Source: Micromonospora cabrerizensis (GTDB taxonomy: Bacteria > Actinomycetota > Actinomycetes > Mycobacteriales > Micromonosporaceae). From it: a stretch of 64,000 bases of DNA. Below are positions 33,714 to 42,910 of the stretch, one piece after another. Each line of letters begins with the position of its first letter. Position 1 is the stretch's first letter. Where the stretch lies: assembly GCF_022230955.1 (NCBI RefSeq), contig NZ_JAKKFI010000089.1, positions 62,001 through 126,000 on the forward strand, given 5' to 3'. Position numbers and translations under genes: made by a program. The notes under the pieces are model-generated. The model was not told where the DNA came from, did not search any database, and saw only the letters and a program-made list of their open reading frames with translations.

Positions 33714-34664
33714 ATGTCAGCCGTCACCGCACCCCGCACCGATTCGCCCAAGGCCCCCATGGCGTCCCCGGAGTCGTCGGCCTGGTCGCAGTGGGCCAAC
33801 AAACATCGCAAGTGGCTCTTCGCGGCACCCGCCATGGCGTTCGTCGCCGTGCTGATCATCTTTCCGGTGGCGTGGACCGGCTATCTGAGCCTGACCGACG
33901 CCGAGGGTTCGGTGCGGGCCGAGTCCGAGTTCATCGGGGTCCAGAACTACCTCGACGTGCTCACCGACACCGACCGGTTCTGGCCGGCGGTCTGGCGTAC
34001 GGTCCTGTTCACCGGCGTCGTGTTGTTCTTCGAGGTCGTCCTCGGCATGGCGATCGCCCTGCTGCTGTGGCGGCCCTTCCGCGGTGAGAAGTGGGTCCGC
34101 GTCGCGATCCTGCTGCCGCTGGTGGCCACCCCGGTCGCGGTCGGCATGATGTGGCGTCTCATCTTCGACCCCAACATCGGGATGGCGAACCAGTTGCTCG
34201 GCTGGGTCGGCATCGGCCCCCAGCCCTGGCTGGCCGGGCAGAACTCGGCCCTGCCCACGACGATGTTCATCGACATCTGGCAGTGGACCCCGATGGTGGT
34301 GCTGATCCTGCTCGCCGGGCTCACCTCACTCTCCGACGAGCCCCAGGAGGCCGCTCGGATCGACGGCGCCAGCAGTTGGCAGCGGTTCCGGCACGTCACG
34401 CTCCCGCTGCTGATGCCCACGGTGATCGTCGCCATCCTGCTGCGCGGCATCGACGCGCTCAAGACGTTCGACATCCTCTACGCCACCAAGGGTCGCGGCG
34501 GCGGGTCCTTCCACGAGGTCGAGACCCTCAACGTGTACGCCTACGGCCTCAGCTTCGACTACAACGACTACGGCGTCTCCTCGACCGTTCTCATCATCTT
34601 CTTCCTGATCATCATCGGGGTGATGTGGGCCCTCACCTATCGCAAGAAGGGGCTGGGCCGATGA
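33714..34664 (+). CDS. CUT1 sugar permease, MalF type
   Basis: A 316-residue permease with six predicted helices after a ~45-residue cytoplasmic N-terminus. Family features: 'IIFPVAWTGYLSLTD', 'MWRLIFDPNIGMANQLLG' and the EAA loop 'EPQEAARIDGASSWQRFRHVTLP'. The end overlaps the next permease by ATGA. No ATPase gene accompanies the operon. Confidence 0.85.
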   Translation: MSAVTAPRTDSPKAPMASPESSAWSQWANKHRKWLFAAPAMAFVAVLIIFPVAWTGYLSLTDAEGSVRAESEFIGVQNYLDVLTDTDRFWPAVWRTVLFTGVVLFFEVVLGMAIALLLWRPFRGEKWVRVAILLPLVATPVAVGMMWRLIFDPNIGMANQLLGWVGIGPQPWLAGQNSALPTTMFIDIWQWTPMVVLILLAGLTSLSDEPQEAARIDGASSWQRFRHVTLPLLMPTVIVAILLRGIDALKTFDILYATKGRGGGSFHEVETLNVYAYGLSFDYNDYGVSSTVLIIFFLIIIGVMWALTYRKKGLGR

Positions 34665-35476
34665 AGCCGAGCAAGCCGTACCAGGTGTTCCGCACCTCAG
34701 CTCTCGTCGTCGTGGTGTTCGCGCTGATGGCGCCGCTGCTCTGGATGATCGCCGCGTCGTTCAAGACCAACGTGGACATCTACGACACCGCCAAGGCGTT
34801 CGTCTTCTCGCCCAGCCTGAAGAACTACGAGACCGTGCTCCAGCAGGCCAACTATCTCGAGTTCATCGGCAACAGTCTCTGGGTGGCGTTCGCGGCCACC
34901 ACGCTCTCGCTCCTGCTGGGGGTGCCCGCCGCCTACTCGATGAGCCGTTTCAACATGAGGAAGTCGGCGCTCGTCGTGCTCATGGCCCGGGTGATCCCCG
35001 GCGTCTCGCTCCTGGTGCCCTGGTACTACGTGTTCTCGAACCTGAAGCTGGTCGGCGGGTTCAGCGTGCTGATCCTGAGCCACATGTTCGTGTCGCTGCC
35101 GCTGATCGTCTACATCATGATGGGCTACTTCGACGGCCTGCCGACCGAGTTGGAAGAGGCCGCGCTGGTCGACGGGCTGACCCACATCGGCGCGTTCCGG
35201 CGGATCACCCTGCCGCTGTCGGTGCCCGGCGTCGCGACGGCCGGCATCCTCTCGTTCATCTTCTCCTGGAACAACTTCATGTTCGCCCTGGTGCTCTCCG
35301 GCTCCGACACGAAGACGCTGCCCGTGGCGATCTTCGACTTCGTCGGGTACGCCAGCATCGACTGGGGTGGCCTGATGGCCGCCGCGACCGTGGTCACCCT
35401 GCCGATCATGCTGATCGCCCTGTTCGTGCAGAAGTACGTCGTCTCCGGCCTCACCGCCGGTGCCACGAAGGGCTGA
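34661..35476 (+). CDS. CUT1 sugar permease, MalG type
   Basis: A 271-residue permease with six helices. Starts with 'FRTSALVVVVFALMAPLLWMIAASFKT', has 'NSLWVAFAATTLSLLLGVPAAYSMSRF' and the EAA loop 'ELEEAALVDGLTHIGAFRRITLP'. It pairs with the upstream MalF-type subunit. Because the ATPase is missing, a shared MsiK-type ATPase encoded elsewhere would be required, as known for actinomycete CUT1 systems. Confidence 0.86.
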   Translation: MKPSKPYQVFRTSALVVVVFALMAPLLWMIAASFKTNVDIYDTAKAFVFSPSLKNYETVLQQANYLEFIGNSLWVAFAATTLSLLLGVPAAYSMSRFNMRKSALVVLMARVIPGVSLLVPWYYVFSNLKLVGGFSVLILSHMFVSLPLIVYIMMGYFDGLPTELEEAALVDGLTHIGAFRRITLPLSVPGVATAGILSFIFSWNNFMFALVLSGSDTKTLPVAIFDFVGYASIDWGGLMAAATVVTLPIMLIALFVQKYVVSGLTAGATKG

Positions 35477-35483
35477 CAGCTCC

Positions 35484-36632
35484 ATGACGAAGATCGCAAA
35501 GGTGGAGACCTTCCTGGTCGCGCCGCGCTGGCTGTTCGTCCGGGTCGAGACGGAGTCCGGCATCGTCGGCTGGGGCGAGGCGACCTGCGAGGGCCGGTCC
35601 GAGACCGTACGCACGGCCGTCCACCAGCTCAGCGAGCTGCTCACCGGTCGGGACGCGTTGCGCATCGAGGACCACTGGCAGGTGATGACCAAGGGCTCCT
35701 TCTACCGGGGTGGCCCGATCCTGGCCAGCGCGGTGTCCGGTCTGGACCAGGCGCTCTGGGACATCGCCGGTAAGCACTACGGCGCCCCCGTGCACCAACT
35801 GCTCGGCGGGCCGGTCCGGGACCGGATCCGGGTCTACGGCTGGGTCGGTGGTGACGAGCCCGCCGAGATCCGCGACCAGATCAGCGCCCAGGTCGAGGCG
35901 GGCCTGACCGCGGTGAAGATGAACGCGTCGGGGCGGATGGGCGCGCTCGCCTCGGTTGCCGAACTCGACGCGGTCGTGCAGCGGGTGGCCGTCGCCCGCG
36001 AGGTCCTCGGCGACGACCGCGACGTCGCCGTCGACTTCCACGGGCGGTTCACCCTCGCCAACGTCCGCCGGGTCGCCCCCCTCCTGGAGCCGTACCGGCC
36101 GTTCTTCCTCGAAGAGCCGGTGGTGCCGGAGAACTCGCACCTGATCGGCGAGGTCGTCCGCTGCACCACCACCCCGGTCTCGACCGGGGAGCGGCTCTAC
36201 AGCCGGCAGGAGTTCCTGCCCGTGTTGCAGGCCGGCATCGCCGTGGCCCAGCCGGACCTCGCACACGCTGGCGGCATCACCGAGGTGCGCAAGATCGCCA
36301 CGTTGGCCGAGGTGTACGACGTGCAGCTCGCCCCGCACTGCCCGCTCGGGCCGATCGCCCTCGCCGCCTGCCTCCAGGTCGGCTTCGCGACGCCCAACTT
36401 CCTGATCCAGGAGCAGAGCGTCGGCATCCACTACAACCAGGGCGCCGAGGTGCTCGACTACTGCCTCGACAAGACCCCGCTGACCTTCGTCGACGGGTAC
36501 GTCCAGCGGCTGACCGCACCCGGTCTCGGCATCGAGATCGACGAGCACGCGGTGCGGACGGCCGACAAGCGGGGCCACGCCTGGCGCAGTCCGACCTGGC
36601 GGCACCCCGACGGCTCGTTCGCCGAATGGTGA
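35484..36632 (+). CDS. dgoD: D-galactonate dehydratase-type enzyme
   Basis: A 382-residue enolase-superfamily dehydratase that removes water from D-galactonate to give 2-keto-3-deoxygalactonate. N-terminus 'VETFLVAPRWLFVRVET' and 'FYRGGPILASAVSGLDQALWDI' are typical of DgoD. Active-site parts: VDFHGRF (metal Asp and catalytic His), LEEPVVPEN, TGERLYSRQEF and APHCPLGPIALAA (second His). ATG chosen 7 bases after the permease stop because the conserved strand begins there. Closely related acid sugars cannot be excluded. Confidence 0.8.
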   Translation: MTKIAKVETFLVAPRWLFVRVETESGIVGWGEATCEGRSETVRTAVHQLSELLTGRDALRIEDHWQVMTKGSFYRGGPILASAVSGLDQALWDIAGKHYGAPVHQLLGGPVRDRIRVYGWVGGDEPAEIRDQISAQVEAGLTAVKMNASGRMGALASVAELDAVVQRVAVAREVLGDDRDVAVDFHGRFTLANVRRVAPLLEPYRPFFLEEPVVPENSHLIGEVVRCTTTPVSTGERLYSRQEFLPVLQAGIAVAQPDLAHAGGITEVRKIATLAEVYDVQLAPHCPLGPIALAACLQVGFATPNFLIQEQSVGIHYNQGAEVLDYCLDKTPLTFVDGYVQRLTAPGLGIEIDEHAVRTADKRGHAWRSPTWRHPDGSFAEW

Positions 36633-36667
36633 GACCACCCCTGTTCTGAAGGAACGAAAGGCACCCC

Positions 36668-37897
36668 GTGAAGATCGTCGCAGCAGACATCATCGTGTCC
36701 AGCCCCGACCGGAACTTCGTCACCCTGAAGATCACCACCGACGAGGGCATCACCGGTCTGGGCGACGCCACGCTCAACGGCCGTGAGCTGTCCGTCGCCT
36801 CCTACCTGCGTGACCACGTGGCCCCGTTGCTGATGGGGCGGGACCCGCACCGGATCGAGGACACCTGGCAGTTCCTGTACCGCTCGGCGTACTGGCGTCG
36901 TGGACCGGTCACGATGGCGGCCATCGCCGCGGTGGACGTCGCGCTGTGGGACATCAAAGCCAAGGCCGCGGGCATGCCGCTGTACCAACTGCTGGGCGGC
37001 GCGTCGCGCACCGGCATCATGGCGTACGGGCACGCGTCGGGACGGGACATCCCCGAGCTGTTCGACTCGATCCGTCGCCACCTCGACGAGGGCTTCCGGT
37101 CGATCCGGGTGCAGACCTCGGTGCCGGGGATCAACGCCGTCTACGGCGTGGCCGCGCAGCCCAGCGCCACCGGTCAGCGCTACGACTACGAGCCCGCGCA
37201 GCGCACCCCGCTGCCCGCCGAGGAGGACTGGGACACCCGCGCGTACCTGCGCCACCTGCCGTCGGTCTTCGAGGCCGTGCGCGGCGAGTTCGGCCCGGAG
37301 CTGCCGCTGCTGCACGACGGTCACCACCGGATGACCCCGATCCAGGCCGCCAAGCTCGGCAAGGCCCTCGAACCGTACGACCTGTTCTGGCTGGAGGACT
37401 GCACCCCGGCGGAGAACCAGGAGGCGCTGCGCCTGGTGCGTCAGCACACCACCACCCCGCTGGCGATCGGCGAGGTCTTCAACACGGTCTGGGACTACCA
37501 GACCCTGATCCGCGAGCAGCTGATCGACTACGTCCGCTCCGCGGTCACCCACACCGGCGGCATCACGGCCATGCGCAAGCTGCTCGACTTCGCCGCCCAG
37601 TACCAGATCAAGTCCGGCATCCACGGCCCCACCGACATCTCCCCGGTGGGCATGGCCGCGGCGCTGCACCTGGACCTGGCGATCCACAACTTCGGGATCC
37701 AGGAGTACATGAAGCACACCCCGCTGGCCAACGAGGTGTTCCGGCAGTCGTTCACCTTCACCGACGGCTACCTGCACCCGGGCGACCAGCCGGGTCTCGG
37801 GGTGGAGCTGGACGAGGAGGTGGCGGCCCGGTTCCCGTACGAGCCGGCCTACCTGCCGTTCAACCGGCTCAAGGACGGCACGATCCATGACTGGTGA
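36668..37897 (+). CDS. D-mannonate dehydratase (ManD/RspA family)
   Basis: A 409-residue enolase-superfamily enzyme. Motifs: 'RSAYWRRGPVTMAAIAAVDVALWDIK', 'MAYGHASG', LLHDGHHR (metal Asp and His), WLEDCTPAENQ, IGEVFNT and GIHGPTDISPVGMAAA. This set is the ManD family, which dehydrates D-mannonate (and in some members D-gluconate) to 2-keto-3-deoxygluconate. GAACGAAAGG precedes the GTG start. Together with the galactonate dehydratase and gluconokinase it suggests use of several hexonic acids. Confidence 0.85.
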   Translation: MKIVAADIIVSSPDRNFVTLKITTDEGITGLGDATLNGRELSVASYLRDHVAPLLMGRDPHRIEDTWQFLYRSAYWRRGPVTMAAIAAVDVALWDIKAKAAGMPLYQLLGGASRTGIMAYGHASGRDIPELFDSIRRHLDEGFRSIRVQTSVPGINAVYGVAAQPSATGQRYDYEPAQRTPLPAEEDWDTRAYLRHLPSVFEAVRGEFGPELPLLHDGHHRMTPIQAAKLGKALEPYDLFWLEDCTPAENQEALRLVRQHTTTPLAIGEVFNTVWDYQTLIREQLIDYVRSAVTHTGGITAMRKLLDFAAQYQIKSGIHGPTDISPVGMAAALHLDLAIHNFGIQEYMKHTPLANEVFRQSFTFTDGYLHPGDQPGLGVELDEEVAARFPYEPAYLPFNRLKDGTIHDW

Positions 37898-38459
37898 GTG
37901 GCGCGGCGACGCCCCACCCACCCGGCACGTCGTCGTGATGGGTGTCTCCGGCGCCGGCAAGACCACGGTGGCGCGGGGGATCAGCGCGGCGACCGGGCTG
38001 GCGTTCGCCGAGGCGGACGAGTTCCACTCCCCGGCGAACGTGGCCCGGATGCGCTCCGGCGTGCCGCTGGACGACACCACCCGCTGGCCCTGGCTGCGCG
38101 ACATCGCCGCGTGGATCGCCGATCGCGGCGCGGAGGGCCGCTCGACGGTGCTGGCCTGCTCGGCGCTCAAGCGGTCGTACCGGGACGTGCTGCGCCAGGG
38201 CTCACCCCGGTTGGACTTCGTGCACCTCGCCGGGCCGGCGGAGGTCATCCGGGCCAGGATGGCCCGGCGCGAGGGGCACTACATGCCGGCCAGCCTGCTC
38301 GAGTCACAGCTCGCCACGCTGGAACCGGCGCATCCGGACGAGTCGGTGCTCGTGCTCGACGTCTCGCTCGCTCCGGAGGCCCTGGTCGCGGCGGCCATCG
38401 AGGGCCTCGATCTGGGCGCATCCCGCCGTCCCGACCCTCGCCGGAGCATGTTAGGTTAG
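37887..38459 (+). CDS. gntK: gluconokinase
   Basis: A 190-residue P-loop kinase that phosphorylates D-gluconate to 6-phosphogluconate. P-loop GVSGAGKTTVA, 'ADEFHSPANVARMRSGVPLDD', 'ACSALKRSYRDVLR' and 'MPASLLESQLATLEP' are all standard gluconokinase segments. It starts 11 bases inside the end of the mannonate dehydratase gene in another frame. The final codons and stop lie inside the iron box of the next operon. Confidence 0.88.
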   Translation: MTGEWRGDAPPTRHVVVMGVSGAGKTTVARGISAATGLAFAEADEFHSPANVARMRSGVPLDDTTRWPWLRDIAAWIADRGAEGRSTVLACSALKRSYRDVLRQGSPRLDFVHLAGPAEVIRARMARREGHYMPASLLESQLATLEPAHPDESVLVLDVSLAPEALVAAAIEGLDLGASRRPDPRRSMLG

Positions 38460-38469
38460 CCTGCCCTAA
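38451..38469 (+). promoter_or_regulatory. IdeR/DmdR-type iron box
   Basis: TTAGGTTAGCCTGCCCTAA matches the actinobacterial iron-box consensus (TTAGGTTAGSCTAACCTAA) at 17 of 19 positions. It overlaps the last three codons of gntK, including its TAG stop, and ends 23 bases before the first ABC exporter gene. Iron-loaded IdeR/DmdR1 is expected to repress the exporter, which would be made under iron starvation. Confidence 0.8.
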
Positions 38470-38491
38470 TCGATAACGGAGTCCGCCTCGC

Positions 38492-40198
38492 ATGTCAGTC
38501 GCCGAGATCAGCGGTGGCGTGGTGCTTCGTCGCGCGCTGCGCCGACAGCGTGGCCGGGTGCTGCTCGGCATCGCGCTGCTGTGCACCCACCAGGCCACCG
38601 AAGCCCTCGTCCCGGTCGCCATCGGGGTGGTCATCGACCGGGCGGTCGCCACCGGTGACGTCCGCGCGCTGCTGCTCTCACTCGCCGGGCTGGCCGCCCT
38701 GTTCACCGTCCTCGCCTTCGCCTACCGCGCCGGAGCCCGGATGGCCTACGCCGCGGTGGAGCACGAGGCGCACGCGACGCGGGTCGAGATCGCCCGGAGC
38801 GCCCTCGACCCGCGAGGGCACCGTTCGGGAATGCGCGACGGCGAGCTGCTGTCCGTCACGGCCTCCGACGCCGAGCTGTCCGCGCTGGTCGTACGGGTCG
38901 CCGGGCTCACCGCCGCCGCGTTCACCGCCATCGTGGTCGCCGCCGTCGCGCTGCTCGTCGTGGACGTCCCGCTCGGGCTCGGAGTGCTCCTCGGCGTACC
39001 CCTGCTGGTCCTCGCCCTGCAACGGATGGCGCCGCTGCTCACCCGGCGCAGCTCGTCGCAGCAGGAAGCCCTCGCCGCCACGACCGCGCTCGCCGTCGAC
39101 CTCGTCACCGGCCTGCGCGTCCTGCGCGGCATCGGCGCGCAGGACCACGCCGCGCGGCGGTACGCGGGCGCCAGCCGCCACGCGCTCGACGTCACCCTGC
39201 GTGCCGCCACCACCAAGGGCCTTCACCTCGGGCTCACCACCATGGTCAACGGTCTGTTCCTCGCGACGGTCGCCGGCGTCGCGGGCTGGCTCGCGCTCCA
39301 GGGCCGGCTCACCATCGGCGAACTCGTCGCCGTCGTCGGGCTGGCCCAGTTCATCGCCGAGCCGGTGCAGACGCTCGGGTACTGCGTCCAGCTGTTCGCC
39401 ATGGCCCGCGCCTCCGCCGGGCGGGTCGCCCGGGTCCTCGGCGCGGCACCGGTCCTGGCGCCGGGCGACGCCGGGCCGCCCGCACCGACCCCGTCCCGGC
39501 TGACGCTCGACGGGGTCAGTCACGCGGGCCTCGACAAGGTCAACCTGCACGTCCGCGCCGGCGAGATCCTGGGCGTGCTCGCCTACGACCCGAGCGACGC
39601 CGAGGCGCTGGTCGCGGTGCTGGCCGGCCGGGTGCCGCACCCGGACCACCGGGGAACGCTGTACGTCGACGGCGTGCCCGCCGAGGAGCTGCACATCGAC
39701 GCCCTGCGCGCCGTGGTGCTGGTGGAGCAGCATGACGTGGCGCTGTTCGAGGGCACCCTGCGCGCCAACCTCAGCGCCGGCACCGAGGTCGACGACACGG
39801 TCCTGCGGGCCGCTGTGCGGGCCGCGGCGGCCGAGGACGTGCTCGCCGCGCACCCGCACGGCTTCGACCGCCAGCTCACCGAGCGGGGGGCGAACCTGTC
39901 CGGCGGGCAGCGGCAGCGGATCGGGCTGGCCCGGGCGCTCGTCGCCGACCCCCCGGTGCTGGTGCTGCACAACCCCACCACGGCGGTCGACGCGGTCACC
40001 GAGGGCCTGCTGGCCGAAGGGCTGGCCTCGGCTCGCGGAGCGGACACCCACGGCACGGTGCTGATCACCACCAGCCCGGCGTTGCTGCGGGTCACGCACC
40101 GGGTCGCCGTGCTCGACCGGGGCCGGGTCATCGCCGAGGGGCCGCACGAGCAGTTGCTGGCCAGCGACGCCCGCTACCGGGAGGAGATCCTGCGATGA
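38492..40198 (+). CDS. ABC exporter half-transporter with degenerate ATP site
   Basis: A 568-residue half-transporter: six-helix membrane domain (~20-310) and C-terminal ATPase domain. The Walker A position reads GVLAYDPSDAEALVAVL, with no GK(S/T), and Walker B reads LVLHNPTTAVD, so the metal Asp and catalytic Glu are replaced by His and Asn. The signature LSGGQRQR is intact. It overlaps its partner by ATGA. This is the non-catalytic half of a heterodimeric exporter. Iron-box control suggests siderophore export or processing, by inference. Confidence 0.82.
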   Translation: MSVAEISGGVVLRRALRRQRGRVLLGIALLCTHQATEALVPVAIGVVIDRAVATGDVRALLLSLAGLAALFTVLAFAYRAGARMAYAAVEHEAHATRVEIARSALDPRGHRSGMRDGELLSVTASDAELSALVVRVAGLTAAAFTAIVVAAVALLVVDVPLGLGVLLGVPLLVLALQRMAPLLTRRSSSQQEALAATTALAVDLVTGLRVLRGIGAQDHAARRYAGASRHALDVTLRAATTKGLHLGLTTMVNGLFLATVAGVAGWLALQGRLTIGELVAVVGLAQFIAEPVQTLGYCVQLFAMARASAGRVARVLGAAPVLAPGDAGPPAPTPSRLTLDGVSHAGLDKVNLHVRAGEILGVLAYDPSDAEALVAVLAGRVPHPDHRGTLYVDGVPAEELHIDALRAVVLVEQHDVALFEGTLRANLSAGTEVDDTVLRAAVRAAAAEDVLAAHPHGFDRQLTERGANLSGGQRQRIGLARALVADPPVLVLHNPTTAVDAVTEGLLAEGLASARGADTHGTVLITTSPALLRVTHRVAVLDRGRVIAEGPHEQLLASDARYREEILR

Positions 40199-42045
40199 CC
40201 GAGTCGACCAGGGCCGGGGTCGAGCCCCGCCAACTGCTGCCGACGGCCACCGCCGGACAGACCTGGGCCACCCTCCGCGCCGAGTTGGCCCGCCTGCCGG
40301 GGCTCAGCGCACTCGCCGGCACGCTGCTGGTCGCCGCGTCCGCGACCGGGCTCGTCGCCCCCTGGGTGCTCGGTCGCCTCGTGGACGACGTCATCGCCGA
40401 CGCCGACACCACGCAGATCGTGACCTGGGCCGGCGTGATCGCGGGCGCCGCGGTGCTCGCGGGACTCCTCACCGCGGTCGGCGCCACGGTCGCCGCACGC
40501 CTCGGCGAGACGGTGCTGGCCCGGCTCCGGGAGCGGGTCCTCGACCGCGCCCTGCACCTGCCGTCGGCCACCCTGGAGCGAGCGGGCACCGGGGACCTGG
40601 TGGCCCGTGCCGGCGACGACGTGGCCGTGGTGACGAACGTGATCGCCACCAGCGGCCCGGCCTTCCTCGGCGCGCTGCTGTCCGTCGTGCTGACCGCGGC
40701 GGGGCTCTTCGCCCTCGACTGGCGGCTCGGCATCGCCGGGCTGGCCGCCGCACCGGCGTACGCGTTGGCGCTGCGCTGGTACCTCAGACGGTCGATCCCG
40801 TACTACGCCCGCGAGCGGATCGCCACGGGCGAGCGTGCGCAGGCGACGGCCGAGGCGCTCCGCGGATCGGCGACCGTGCGGGCCTACCGGATGGAGGACG
40901 CCCACGTCGCACGGATCGCGGAGCGCTCCGGCATCGCCCGCGACCTGTCGCTGGAGATCTTCGGGCTGTTCACGCGGTTCGGCCTGCGCATCAACCGGTC
41001 GGAGTTCGTGGGACTGGCCGCCGTGCTGCTGGCCGGCTTTCTGCTGGTGCGCGACGACCTGGCCACGGTGGGGGCCGCCACCACCGCCGCGCTCTACTTC
41101 CACCGCCTCTTCAACCCCATCGGCCTGCTGCTGTTCGAGTCGGACTCCGTGCTGCAGGCCGGGGCCAGCCTCGCCCGGCTCGTCGGGGTCACCGCGCTGC
41201 CGGACACCGCGACCCCGTCCGGCCCGGAACCTGCCCGGCAGGCGCGGCGCGAACCGGCGGCACTGGAGGTGACCGTCGCGCAGCACCGCTACGACGACGG
41301 GCCGGTCGTGTTGCGCGACGTCGACCTCCGTCTCGCACCCGGGGAGCGCGTCGCCCTCGTGGGTGCCAGCGGCGCGGGCAAGAGCACACTCGCCGGCATC
41401 ATCGCCGGCATCATCGCGCCCACCCACGGGTCGGTGACCCTGCGCGGCGTGCCGCTGGCCCAGCTCGGCGAGCACCGTCTCCGCCGCGAGATCGCCCTCG
41501 TCAGCCAGGAGGTGCACGTCTTCGCCGGGCCGCTCGCCGACGACCTGCGGCTGGCCGACCCGGACGCCACCGACGACGAGTTGACCGCCGCGCTCGACCT
41601 CGTCGGCGCCGCCCCCTGGCTCCGCACCCTGCCGGACGGCCTTGCCACCGAGGTGGGGGAGGGTGGACGACGCCTCACCGCGGCGCAGGCCCAGCAGCTC
41701 GCGCTGGCCCGCCTCGTGCTCGCCGATCCCGCCGTCGCCGTCCTCGACGAGGCCACCGCGGAGGCGGGCAGCGCGGGCGCGCGTGACCTCGACCGCGCCG
41801 CCGTGGCGGCCACCGAGGGGCGTACCACCCTGGTCGTCGCCCACCGACTCAGCCAGGCGGCCACCGCGGACCGCATCGTCGTCATGGACCACGGGCGTGT
41901 CGCCGAGCACGGCACGCACGCCGAGCTGCTGGCCGCCGGGGGCGGCTACAGCCGGTTGTGGCGGTCCTGGCACATGCCCGACCCCGTGCCGCCGCAGGGG
42001 CGCGCGAGCACGGAGCAGATCGAGGAGCAGCCCGTCCTGGGCTGA
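40195..42045 (+). CDS. ABC exporter half-transporter, catalytic half
   Basis: A 616-residue half-transporter with membrane domain (~40-330) and ATPase domain. Walker A GASGAGKSTLAG, Walker B VAVLDEAT and switch VVAHRLS are intact, but the signature is LTAAQAQQ instead of LSGGQ. With its partner it would form one complete site (its own Walker motifs plus the partner's LSGGQ) and one dead site. Same iron-box operon. The substrate is not readable; a siderophore is the best guess. Confidence 0.85.
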   Translation: MTESTRAGVEPRQLLPTATAGQTWATLRAELARLPGLSALAGTLLVAASATGLVAPWVLGRLVDDVIADADTTQIVTWAGVIAGAAVLAGLLTAVGATVAARLGETVLARLRERVLDRALHLPSATLERAGTGDLVARAGDDVAVVTNVIATSGPAFLGALLSVVLTAAGLFALDWRLGIAGLAAAPAYALALRWYLRRSIPYYARERIATGERAQATAEALRGSATVRAYRMEDAHVARIAERSGIARDLSLEIFGLFTRFGLRINRSEFVGLAAVLLAGFLLVRDDLATVGAATTAALYFHRLFNPIGLLLFESDSVLQAGASLARLVGVTALPDTATPSGPEPARQARREPAALEVTVAQHRYDDGPVVLRDVDLRLAPGERVALVGASGAGKSTLAGIIAGIIAPTHGSVTLRGVPLAQLGEHRLRREIALVSQEVHVFAGPLADDLRLADPDATDDELTAALDLVGAAPWLRTLPDGLATEVGEGGRRLTAAQAQQLALARLVLADPAVAVLDEATAEAGSAGARDLDRAAVAATEGRTTLVVAHRLSQAATADRIVVMDHGRVAEHGTHAELLAAGGGYSRLWRSWHMPDPVPPQGRASTEQIEEQPVLG

Positions 42046-42239
42046 GCGGCCGACCAGGCGCGTGTCGTGCCGCCGTGGCCCCGGCCCTGCCGGTACGCGA
42101 CCGCCTGGTCGACCGAACGTGGGAGCCCGGGAACTTTTCCGGGCCGGCCAGCGACAACCAGGATGCGCGGCTGACCGGCGGCGTCCCGACGACGGCACCT
42201 CGCCATAAGGAGCGCCCGTGGCACACAGGACGGTGGTCC

Positions 42240-42818
42240 GTGCGAGACGGCGTCGCTGACGACGACCAGGTGACCCGCTGGGCGCAGGAGGCGGGCCGGG
42301 GTGACCGGCAGGCCGCCACCGCGTTCGTCCGGGCCCTCCAGGACCAGGTCTGGCGGTTCCTGTCGCATCTCGCCGGGCCGGGTGAGGCCGACGACCTGAC
42401 CCAGGAGACGTTCCTGCGGGCGTTCCGCAACCTGTCCGGCTTCGCCGGCCGCTCGTCCGCCCGGACGTGGGTGTTCACGATCGCCCGGCGCGTCGCCGTC
42501 GACCACGTCCGGACGGCGGTGGCCCGGCCGAGGATCGCGTCGGTGCCGGACTGGCAGACCGCGGCCGAGTCGGCCGGCGCGATCACCGCCGGTGCCGACG
42601 AGGGCGTCACGCTGGACCAGCTGATCGCCGGCCTTTCCCGGGAGCGTCGCGAGGCGTTCGTCGCCACCCACGTGCTCGGCCTCTCCTACGCCGAGGCCGC
42701 CGATGTCTGCCAGTGCCCCATCGGCACGATCCGCTCCCGGGTCGCCCGGGCACGAGAGGATCTCGTCGCCGCCTGGCAGGCCGAGGGCGACCAGAGTCGT
42801 ACGCGGCGCACCGGCTGA
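42240..42818 (+). CDS. ECF sigma factor, SigC-like
   Basis: A 192-residue ECF sigma factor. Region 2 is 'AATAFVRALQDQVWRFLSHLAG...ADDLTQETFLRAFRNLSGFAGRSSARTWVFTIARR'; region 4 is 'LSRERREAFVATHVLGLSYAEAADVCQCPIGTIRSRVARAREDL'. It resembles mycobacterial SigC. The GTG at 42240 has AGGACGG 6 bases upstream; the N-terminus is not certain. No anti-sigma gene is adjacent, as also known for SigC. It follows the iron-regulated exporter by 194 bases. Confidence 0.82.
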   Translation: MRDGVADDDQVTRWAQEAGRGDRQAATAFVRALQDQVWRFLSHLAGPGEADDLTQETFLRAFRNLSGFAGRSSARTWVFTIARRVAVDHVRTAVARPRIASVPDWQTAAESAGAITAGADEGVTLDQLIAGLSRERREAFVATHVLGLSYAEAADVCQCPIGTIRSRVARAREDLVAAWQAEGDQSRTRRTG

Positions 42819-42910
42819 GGGCGAACAGCGCCGCTCGACATTGATCGGAGTCACTTGGACGGCTACCCTCGGTTGGTCCATGGTCAACTGCGACCGTTCG
42901 GAGACTGGCG

